From NCBI RefSeq assembly GCF_001400735.1, contig NZ_LJPW01000121.1, positions 1 to 55,601 on the forward strand: a DNA stretch of 55,601 nt, read 5' to 3'. A program made the translations under genes and the position numbers. How positions within the stretch are numbered: position 1 is the first letter of the stretch; the number at the start of each line of letters is the position of its first letter. This DNA comes from Pseudomonas caricapapayae. GTDB lineage: Bacteria; Pseudomonadota; Gammaproteobacteria; Pseudomonadales; Pseudomonadaceae. Positions 27,825 to 34,993 of the stretch are shown here, piece by piece. The notes below the pieces were generated by a model. It worked only from the letters and a program-made list of their open reading frames with translations, did no database searches and was not told the DNA's origin.

Positions 27825-28064
27825 ATGCAGGAACTACTTGACCAGTTACGACTTCCCAAGGCTGTCCAGGGGGCTGTCAGTGATCTGGTAAGAGCGCTCG
27901 ACGCAACCAGTACCCGCGCTGACGTGGAAGCCGAAGGGGCATTGCAGATCGAATACATTCACGGTCTTGAGACAAGCAAAAAGTTGCGACCTGCTGATGC
28001 CGAGGCGCTTTACATCATTTTTGACGACGCAGTTCAGGCGCGTTTGCAGGCGCTTGTCGATTGA
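27825..28064 (+). CDS. small hypothetical protein downstream of the UmuD-like gene
   Basis: 79 aa (MQELLDQLRLPKAVQGA...). The frame is open from 27780 and could start earlier (MICCRPYGFYPEIERM). Predicted helical and acidic, without signal peptide or membrane segment; it ends QARLQALVD. I do not recognise the family. It lies about 80 bases after the UmuD-like stop on the same strand, in the position normally held by umuC, so it may be part of the same SOS unit. No strong ribosome site is visible. Confidence 0.45.
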   Translation: MQELLDQLRLPKAVQGAVSDLVRALDATSTRADVEAEGALQIEYIHGLETSKKLRPADAEALYIIFDDAVQARLQALVD

Positions 28065-28198
28065 CTCGGGACTCGGCCAATCCTCCAGCCTGCGTGAAGT
28101 TTATCTAACAGAGTATTTCCGTCGTTTTGATCGGAATCAGTGTTTAACTCACCCCGTGAATCTGTAATTTGCGGGGATATTTCCAGGTTTGAATTGCT

Positions 28199-29326
28199 AT
28201 GCGGTTATCGGGCTTTATCCTTGAGAATATCGAGCCTATCGTGCGGGAATGGACCGATTTTGCGCGCACCATGTCCGCGTTGAGCGAACCTCTGGATACC
28301 CGAGAGCTCAGGAATCACGTCGAGCGCATGCTCAGGGCCATTGCCACTGATCTGGGAACGGATCAGTCGTCGCAGCAACAGGTCGAAAAATCACAAGGTC
28401 AGGTGGTGTCGCAAGAAGACACCGCAGCGAAAAGCCACGCGATCACGCGACTGATGTCAGGCTTCACCATTGATCAGGTGGTCTCGGAATTCCGGGCACT
28501 ACGGGCGAGCGTCATCAAGCAATGGATGACCCGAGAGACCTCGGACACTCAACAGCAGATCGAGGACATGATCCGCTTCAACGAAGCAATAGACCAGGCT
28601 CTCGCGGAATCCATCTCAAGTTACACCGGCGCGGTTCAGGCTTCGCGCAATATTTTCCTCGGGATCCTCGGACACGACCTGCGTACTCCGTTAAGCGCCA
28701 TATTGCTGGGTGCGGATGTGCTGTTACGCACCAATGACCTTGGCGCGCGACCGACCAAGGTGGCGTCAAGGATCTATTCAAGCGTGAAAAGGGCCAACCA
28801 GATCGTCGGCGATCTGCTGGACTTCACACGCTCACAGATCGGTCCCGGCATACCGTTGAAAAAGACCCGGACGGATATCCAGCCGATTTGCGCTCGGATC
28901 GTTGACGAATCCCGTACGGTCAATCCAGAGGCGGATATCCACCTGACCTCTGACTATCCGGTTATAGGCAGCTTTGATGGTGATCGGCTGGAGCAGGTCT
29001 TTTCCAACCTTATCGGCAATGCCGTACAGCACGGCAACAGCCGCGATCCTGTCGAGGTAACGCTGGCAGTCTCCGAGGGTGCGCTGCAGTTCGTCGTGCA
29101 CAACACGGGCAGTCCGATTGCCGAAGACGTGCTTCCGTTCATCTTCAACCCGATGGACCGCTACTCGCCCGAAAAGATGACAGACAACGGGCCTTATTCA
29201 AGCCTGGGACTGGGTTTGTTCATCGTCGCCAAGATCGTCGATGCTCATGGCGGGCATATCGACGTGACGTCAAAAGCGGACCTTGGCACTACGTTTGCCG
29301 TGTCTATTCCTCTGAATGCGGAGTGA
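28199..29326 (+). CDS. sensor histidine kinase with RsbRD-type N-terminal domain
   Basis: 375 aa, no membrane segment and therefore cytoplasmic. Residues 1-145 form a helical RsbRD_N-like domain (FILENIEPIVREWTDFARTM). The dimerisation/phospho-acceptor domain has the H box FLGILGHDLRTPLSA with His159; the HATPase domain shows FSNLIGNAVQHG (N box) and SLGLGLFIVAKIVDAHGG (G boxes). RsbRD domains occur in stressosome-type and light-input kinases; the signal here is unknown. No response regulator is adjacent. It starts 134 bases after the small ORF. Confidence 0.88.
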   Translation: MRLSGFILENIEPIVREWTDFARTMSALSEPLDTRELRNHVERMLRAIATDLGTDQSSQQQVEKSQGQVVSQEDTAAKSHAITRLMSGFTIDQVVSEFRALRASVIKQWMTRETSDTQQQIEDMIRFNEAIDQALAESISSYTGAVQASRNIFLGILGHDLRTPLSAILLGADVLLRTNDLGARPTKVASRIYSSVKRANQIVGDLLDFTRSQIGPGIPLKKTRTDIQPICARIVDESRTVNPEADIHLTSDYPVIGSFDGDRLEQVFSNLIGNAVQHGNSRDPVEVTLAVSEGALQFVVHNTGSPIAEDVLPFIFNPMDRYSPEKMTDNGPYSSLGLGLFIVAKIVDAHGGHIDVTSKADLGTTFAVSIPLNAE

Positions 29327-29799
29327 TGCTTTGTCAGTTTTGGTCTTGGCTTGAATCCAGGCGAGCCTGACTCAAGCTGAACCGCCGCTTTCGAACGAAC
29401 CCTCTGCCGACAGCTCGCCAGATCGATGCCATGTCAGTTCGTCCAGAGGGCTCAGGTCCTCGTGCTACAGCGTTGGCGAGTACGGCACAACTGAGGGAGG
29501 GATGTTTGACGGCTGCAGATGATGGAACCTGCGGTCAGGCATTGGCCACTCATGCATATCCGGCGGCAGTCGACTTGATAGCCATGGCTATAACGTTGCG
29601 TGACGCAGATTGTTGATACGTTTGCCTCATAAATATTGAGATGTATCAGCCCTCAAGATGTTTCCTGTCGTTTAACCAAGGTGACCCTGCTTCTATGCCT
29701 TGGTGAAATAAATTTAAATAGTCTTGTAAAAACATCGGTTTACTATTGGGCGCTTTGGCTATTCGCTGCGTTACATCCACAAGACGGAGGTGAGCAAGC
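29327..29799. other. intergenic region without a convincing gene
   Basis: About 470 bases between the histidine kinase and the cytochrome c gene. A 61-codon frame (29431-29616) has no ribosome site and no recognisable composition, so I leave it out. The right half is AT-rich (around 29710-29760) and is the probable promoter region of the cytochrome gene. Nothing else seen. Confidence 0.4.
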
Positions 29800-30612
29800 A
29801 TGAAGATGCTGATGCTACTCGGGATTTTGCTGTCCGGTGTGCCGGCGTATGCCGCACAGTTGAACCTGGCTCTGGAGCCGGAGAGCAGCAGTAAAGTCTT
29901 GCAGAGCGAGGCATTGCTCAAGCATCCATTGGCACAGACCATTACCGTTCCTGATGACGTTTCCTATAAACGGGATATGGTCTATCGCGCAGTGCCCCTG
30001 GCATCGTTACTGACAGGCATAAAACCAGAGGATCACCTGCAAATTGTAGCGTTGGACGGCTTTGCGGCTGAGTTATCGGCGGCGCCGCTGCTCAGCGCCC
30101 AAGGGGCCCGTGCCTGGCTCGCCATCGAGGACCCGTCCGAACCCTGGCCTGCGCTGCCCGGACGCCAGCAGAGCGCTGGGCCCTTCTATGTGGTGTGGAC
30201 CAATCCGCAGGCTGGCGGCGTGGGCCCTGAACAATGGCCATTTGAAGTGTCCAGTATCAAACGCATTGCCCTCTTGTCCGAGCGGTTTCCGGTCCTGCTG
30301 CCGAGCCCCGAGCTAACGGCAGACGACCCCGTTAACAAGGGGTTTGCATTGTTTCAAAAGAACTGCCTTGCCTGCCATCGAATCAACGGTGCGGGCGATG
30401 CTCAGGTCGGACCGGACTTGAACATCCCGTACAGCCCAATCGAATACTTTGGCGTAGACGTTCTCAAGCGCTACATTCGTAACCCGCAAAGCCTGCGCCA
30501 ATGGCCACAGGCAAAAATGCCCGGATTTTCGTCAGACGTGCTGCCGGATGAAGACCTTGACCTGCTGTTGAGTTACCTAAAACATATGTCAGGCCGAAAG
30601 GTTCAGCCGTAA
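29800..30612 (+). CDS. periplasmic c-type cytochrome with N-terminal molybdopterin-oxidoreductase-like region
   Basis: 270 aa with a signal peptide (MLMLLGILLSGVPAYA, before AQLNL). The C-terminal about 90 residues are a class I cytochrome c: haem motif CLACH (NCLACHRINGAGDAQVGPDL) and a distal Met in AKMPGF. The first 160 residues resemble a small beta-rich domain of the kind found with sulfite-oxidase-like proteins (YRAVPLASLL, IVALDGFAAELSAAPLL), without a visible cofactor Cys. Probably a periplasmic electron carrier; partner unknown. GGAGGTGAG is just upstream of the ATG. It stands alone, its stop facing the integrase remnant. Confidence 0.8.
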   Translation: MKMLMLLGILLSGVPAYAAQLNLALEPESSSKVLQSEALLKHPLAQTITVPDDVSYKRDMVYRAVPLASLLTGIKPEDHLQIVALDGFAAELSAAPLLSAQGARAWLAIEDPSEPWPALPGRQQSAGPFYVVWTNPQAGGVGPEQWPFEVSSIKRIALLSERFPVLLPSPELTADDPVNKGFALFQKNCLACHRINGAGDAQVGPDLNIPYSPIEYFGVDVLKRYIRNPQSLRQWPQAKMPGFSSDVLPDEDLDLLLSYLKHMSGRKVQP

Positions 30613-30870
30613 TAGATGATTGGGTGTCAGCGCCACTCATATCACCTATTGACCGGGTGGCGGGACCAGCCATCAACCTGCTGCGGATCGAGGAAAACCT
30701 CCGCAGCTGGCAGCGTTTGACAGGTACGTACGTGGAAAGCCTGCCGTGGCTTGAGTGCGACTAACGCTACGACCGGCGTCACACCTTCCATCAATGGACC
30801 GGCCTTGCTTGCAGATGGCCGGGTACGGTGTGGATTTCCCATTCGAGAATTATGGGCGGATGGCGTGATT

Positions 30871-31224
30871 TCATGCGACGTTGCAAGGCAAGGTGATGAT
30901 GACCATCTCTAACTCATCAAAACATCGGTCGATCACCTGCTTGATGCTGACGCTTTTGCGAGTTATGTGTTTCATTGCACCGCGCGTTGTTAGCTCGGCT
31001 TCACGTCGTTTCATCCAGGCCTGACCAACCTGCTTGCGGTCGAAGGTTTGGGTTTCCTGATAAACTCGCTGGCCGCTTCGATTAAACCGTATCCTCGTGC
31101 AGTAAGCAGTACTGTTACCCCTGCGTTTACGTGGTGTGGTTGTGCCCGTTTCGAATGGGTACGTTTCTGATTTTGGTTTGTATACCCTGCCATCCACTTT
31201 CAGAAAACAAGCAAAAATGACCAT
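30871..31224 (-). pseudogene. N-terminal remnant of a tyrosine-type integrase
   Basis: 117-codon frame. From about residue 30 it reads like the start of phage/island integrases: an Arg/Lys-rich stretch, STAYCTRIRFNRSGQRVYQE, TFDRKQVGQAWMKRREAEL, then SIKQVIDRCFDELE, after which the similarity ends and a stop follows. The SAM-like part and all catalytic residues (R, K, HxxR, Y) are missing. It stops 27 bases before the dusA start, the usual position and polarity of dusA-associated integrases. The first 20 residues may be junction sequence. Confidence 0.72.
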
Positions 31225-31251
31225 AAACCGCTGTATAAAAAATCAGTATTG

Positions 31252-32271
31252 ATGAGCACCGAAAAAACAGAAAGCCCAGTAAATACTGGCAAATCAAGCC
31301 CTGTACTATCCCGACGCTTCTCCGTTGCGCCGATGATGGACTGGACTGATCATCACTGTCGCTACTTCCTGCGCCTGCTGTCCAGGCACGCATTGTTGTA
31401 CACCGAAATGGTCACTACCGGTGCCTTGCTCCACGGCGACCGTGAGCGGTTCTTGCGTCATGACGAGACCGAGCACCCGTTGGCGTTGCAGTTGGGCGGT
31501 AGCACGGCGGCGGACTTGGCGGCGTGTGCGCGGCTGGCTGAGGAGGCGGGTTATGACGAGGTCAATCTGAACGTCGGATGTCCGAGTGATCGGGTGCAGA
31601 ACAACATGATTGGCGCGTGCCTGATGGCGCATCCGGAGTTGGTCGCTGATTGCGTGAAGGCCATGCGCGATGCGGTGGCTATTCCGGTTACGGTCAAGCA
31701 CCGTATCGGTATCAATGGTCGTGACAGCTACGCCGAACTGTGTGATTTCGTCGGCAAGGTCCATGAGGCGGGGTGTGAGAGTTTTACGGTTCACGCGCGC
31801 ATCGCGATTCTGGAAGGGCTGTCACCCAAGGAGAATCGCGATATTCCGCCGCTGCGCTACGACGTGGTTGCGCAGTTGAAGTCTGATTTTCCCGATCTGG
31901 AGATTGTGCTCAACGGCGGCATCAAGACGCTTGAGCAGTGCAATGATCATTTAAAGACGTTTGATGGCGTCATGCTGGGCCGTGAGGCCTATCACAACCC
32001 CTATCTGCTGGCCCACGTCGATCAGCAATTGTTTGGCAGCACAGCACCGGTCATAAGCCGCCATGCTGCGCTGGAGGCGATGCGGCCTTACATCGCGGCG
32101 CATATTGCAAGCGGCGGTAACATGCACCACGTCACCCGGCATATGCTCGGGCTCGGCCTGGGGTTCCCCGGCGCACGACGTTTTCGTCAGTTGCTGTCGG
32201 TTGATATCCACAAGGCGGAAAATCCGATGATATTGCTGGATCAGGCCGCGGCGTTTCTCGAGGGGCATTAG
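31252..32271 (+). CDS. dusA: tRNA-dihydrouridine synthase A
   Basis: 339 aa, FMN enzyme that reduces uridine 20/20a in tRNA D-loops using NADPH. It has the DusA N-terminus (RRFSVAPMMDWTDHHCRYF), the active Cys in NLNVGCPSDRVQ, TVKHRIGING (FMN phosphate site) and LNGGIKTLEQC, with the DusA C-terminal helix region (HMLGLGLGFPGARRFRQLLS). A TTG at 31249 directly before the ATG is less likely as start. The first codons lie next to the integrase remnant; the N-terminal 20 residues are poor in conserved sequence and may have been replaced at integration. Confidence 0.95.
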   Translation: MSTEKTESPVNTGKSSPVLSRRFSVAPMMDWTDHHCRYFLRLLSRHALLYTEMVTTGALLHGDRERFLRHDETEHPLALQLGGSTAADLAACARLAEEAGYDEVNLNVGCPSDRVQNNMIGACLMAHPELVADCVKAMRDAVAIPVTVKHRIGINGRDSYAELCDFVGKVHEAGCESFTVHARIAILEGLSPKENRDIPPLRYDVVAQLKSDFPDLEIVLNGGIKTLEQCNDHLKTFDGVMLGREAYHNPYLLAHVDQQLFGSTAPVISRHAALEAMRPYIAAHIASGGNMHHVTRHMLGLGLGFPGARRFRQLLSVDIHKAENPMILLDQAAAFLEGH

Positions 32272-32351
32272 TCTGAACAAACGCGTTGAACGGGTGGCTT
32301 TGGCAGGCTGATCTATGCTCAGGTCTACTGTCCATAAGGCCGCCCTCCACC

Positions 32352-33938
32352 ATGTTGAATCGACGAAACTTTCTCGAGTTTTCTTCGATATCTGCTCTGT
32401 TGTTCGTATCAGGTATCCCTTCTTCCTCACAGGCCGACGAGCGGTTGAAAATGGGTGATGTCGAGCCCTTTTCTTTTGATTTGTTGGTACAGCGCGCACG
32501 CGAAGCGGCCTCTCAACCGTACATTGTCCCGTCCAGCCCCTCGGCGGACGTGCTGGCGAAACTGGACTATGACGCTCACGGCAAGATCCACTTCAAGCCT
32601 GAGTACGCTTTGTTTGCAAAGGGGCCGGGGCAATTCCCGGTGACCTTTTTTCATTCGGGTAAATTCTTCCCCAAACCGGTACGGCTCTATGTAGTCGATA
32701 AAGGTGCTGCCAAAGAAATTCTCTACGATCAGGCCTATTTCGATATGCCTGACGACAGCCCTGCGCAGCAGTTGGCGAACGGGGGCGGTTTCGCTGGCTT
32801 TCGCTTTCAGGAAAGCCGCACGGTGGGCCAGCAAAAGCTCGATTGGCGCGACAACGACTGGGTCGCGTTTCTCGGTGCCGCCTACTTTCGTGCCATAGGC
32901 GAGCTGTATCAATACGGTCTTTCCGCGCGAGGTATCGCGCTGGATGTTGCGCAGGCCGAGCGTCCGGAAGAGTTTCCCGACTTCACCCACTTCTGGTTTG
33001 AAACGCCGGACAGCGAAAAATCCGATGCCGTTGTTGTGTATGCGCTGCTCTATGGGCCAAGTATCTGTGGGGCCTATCGCTTTGTCATACAGCGTGGCAA
33101 AGGGGTCGTCATGGATGTCGAGGCAGTGCTGTTCATGCGCAGTGAAGTGCAGAGGTTCGGCATCGCGCCGATCAGTTCGATGTACTGGTTCAGTGAGCAG
33201 TTAAAGAAGACCGCCGTTGACTGGCGGCCCGAGGTCCACGACTCCGATGGCCTGGCGATCTGGACCGGATCGGGTGAGCGTATATGGCGACCGCTGAACA
33301 ACCCGCCGAGAACCATGGCATCGGCGTTCAGCGACAATAATCCGCGCGGCTTTGGTCTCCTGCAGCGGGATCGCAATTTCGATCATTATATGGATGGCGT
33401 GCATTACGAGCGGCGGCCGAGTCTGTGGGTCGAACCGCTGGGCGATTGGGGGGAGGGTGCCGTGCAGTTGGTTGAAATCCCTACCGACGATGAGATTCAC
33501 GACAATATCGTTGCCATGTGGGTGCCCAAAAAGCCGGCAGGTCCTGGGACAGATTATCGCCTGCGTTATCGTCTGCACTGGCTGGCCGATGAGCCATACC
33601 CCGGCGAATTGGCGCATTGTGTGGCGACGCGTCTCGGTAATGGCGGTCAGCCCGGACAGCCCCGGCCGCAAGGCGTGCGCAAGTTCATGGTTGAATTCCT
33701 CGGCCGCTCTCTGGAGCAACTGCCGTCCGGTGTTTTTCCGGAAGCGGTGTTGTCCAGCTCACGAGGCCGTTTTTCCTATATTTACACCGAGGCAATATCC
33801 GACGGTCTGGCAGGGCATTGGCGGGCACAGTTCGACCTGATCGTAGAGGGTACAGACGCGGTGGACATGCGCCTGTATCTGCGTCTGGGTGATCAGACAC
33901 TGTCCGAGACCTGGTTATACCAATACCATCCTTTCTGA
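32352..33938 (+). CDS. opgD: glucan biosynthesis protein D (osmoregulated periplasmic glucans)
   Basis: 528 aa. A twin-arginine signal (MLNRRNFLEFSSISALL) is followed by a GAFGGFR-like element (GGGFAGFRFQ) and the conserved ARGIALDVAQ..EEFPDFTHFWFE and GIAPISSMYWFSE blocks of the MdoG/OpgD family. It modifies the beta-glucan backbone of periplasmic glucans in the periplasm. The frame opens at 32286, but the ATG at 32352 begins the signal peptide. It is 80 bases after dusA. In plant pathogens these glucans affect osmotic fitness and virulence (established for the family). Confidence 0.93.
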   Translation: MLNRRNFLEFSSISALLFVSGIPSSSQADERLKMGDVEPFSFDLLVQRAREAASQPYIVPSSPSADVLAKLDYDAHGKIHFKPEYALFAKGPGQFPVTFFHSGKFFPKPVRLYVVDKGAAKEILYDQAYFDMPDDSPAQQLANGGGFAGFRFQESRTVGQQKLDWRDNDWVAFLGAAYFRAIGELYQYGLSARGIALDVAQAERPEEFPDFTHFWFETPDSEKSDAVVVYALLYGPSICGAYRFVIQRGKGVVMDVEAVLFMRSEVQRFGIAPISSMYWFSEQLKKTAVDWRPEVHDSDGLAIWTGSGERIWRPLNNPPRTMASAFSDNNPRGFGLLQRDRNFDHYMDGVHYERRPSLWVEPLGDWGEGAVQLVEIPTDDEIHDNIVAMWVPKKPAGPGTDYRLRYRLHWLADEPYPGELAHCVATRLGNGGQPGQPRPQGVRKFMVEFLGRSLEQLPSGVFPEAVLSSSRGRFSYIYTEAISDGLAGHWRAQFDLIVEGTDAVDMRLYLRLGDQTLSETWLYQYHPF

Positions 33939-34086
33939 TGGCGTGGGTCAGGCAGGTCAGCTCGATGTATTGAGCGTTGCAGCAGGTGGACACCTATTGT
34001 CCTGAATCAACAAGCTGCCGTTCAGCAGTGGTTGCCTGCCAGCCAACGGATTATATTGATCGCACACCTCATCAAGGAAAACGCAC

Positions 34087-34518
34087 ATGCACAAAGTCCT
34101 GGTTCCTTTCGACGGCTCCGAGCACGCCATGCGCGCTCTGGGCTATGTCATCGAGCTGTCTGGCGACCTCACCAAGGCGCTTGAGGTGCATGTGCTGAAC
34201 GTGCAAGCCAGCCCCATTGATTACAGCCTTTATCTGGCGCCGGACATGATCGATGGCGTGAAGGTCGGGCTGACCAATGAGGGCAAACGGGTGCTGGATG
34301 ATGCGATAGCGCTGCTGACCGCTGCGGGCGTGCCGTTCCAGGCCCACGTCGATCTGGGCAACGTTGCCGAGCAGGTTGAAGCCGAAGTTCAGCGGCTTGG
34401 TTGCGATGCAGTGGTCATGGGCACTCGCGGGCTTGGCAACTTCGGTGGTCTGTTGCTGGGCTCGGTGGCCACGCGCGTTATCCACGAGGTGTCAGTGCCA
34501 GTGACGCTCATCAAATAA
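34087..34518 (+). CDS. universal stress protein UspA family
   Basis: 143 aa single-domain Usp. N-terminal MHKVLVPFDGSEHAMRAL and the ATP-binding motif GTRGLGNFGGLLLGSVA near the C-terminus (G-x2-G-x9-G-S/T) are intact, so nucleotide binding is likely. Role in stress tolerance unspecified. AAGGAAA precedes the ATG at 34087. Convergent with the signalling operon; only 10 bases separate the stop codons. Confidence 0.92.
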   Translation: MHKVLVPFDGSEHAMRALGYVIELSGDLTKALEVHVLNVQASPIDYSLYLAPDMIDGVKVGLTNEGKRVLDDAIALLTAAGVPFQAHVDLGNVAEQVEAEVQRLGCDAVVMGTRGLGNFGGLLLGSVATRVIHEVSVPVTLIK

Positions 34519-34528
34519 ACCCTGCGCC

Positions 34529-34993
34529 TCACGGCTGCGCGGGCACCCGTGTCTGGCGCAGCAACTCGATGTTTTCCGGCGGCACCAGCTTGCGCAGCGA
34601 TTTGTACAGCGCGCGGGTTTCCAGCAGGTTCCAGATGCGCAGCATGGTTTCGAGTGCATCCAGCGGTTTGCTGATGAAGTCGCGTGCGCCCAGTGCCAGG
34701 GCGCGCAGGCGGGTATCGCGTGTTGCATCGGCGGTCAGGACCATGATCGGCAGGTAGTCATTGGTCGGGATGCGCCGGTTGAGTTGTTCCAGAACCGCAA
34801 AACCGTCGAATTCGGGCATGTGCAGGTCGAGCACCACAAGGTCGGGCTCGAAGCTGTTGAACAGGTCCAGTGTGCGCAAGGGCTCTGTGCTGCTCAGCAC
34901 GTTGGTCAGCCCCTCGCGGGCAAGCAGCTGCTCCATCAGATCAAGATTGGGCCGCTGGTCGTCGATGATCAGAATGCGGAAGTCTCCGGTCAT
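34529..34993 (-). CDS. single-domain response regulator (receiver plus short tail)
   Basis: 154 aa. Receiver residues are complete: IIDDQRP acidic pair, phospho-acceptor Asp in LVVLDLHMPEFDG, Thr in VLTADAT and Lys in FISKPLD. About 25 residues follow (ETRALYKSLRKLV) and no output domain is present. It would act by protein contact, or pass phosphate on. Last gene of the four-gene operon; its start overlaps the stop of the hybrid kinase by 4 bases, so it is most likely the kinase's partner. Confidence 0.9.
   Translation of the reverse strand: MTGDFRILIIDDQRPNLDLMEQLLAREGLTNVLSSTEPLRTLDLFNSFEPDLVVLDLHMPEFDGFAVLEQLNRRIPTNDYLPIMVLTADATRDTRLRALALGARDFISKPLDALETMLRIWNLLETRALYKSLRKLVPPENIELLRQTRVPAQP

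Noticed and set aside
29431..29616. 61-codon frame in the gap before the cytochrome c gene
   Set aside because: No ribosome site, no recognisable composition or motif.
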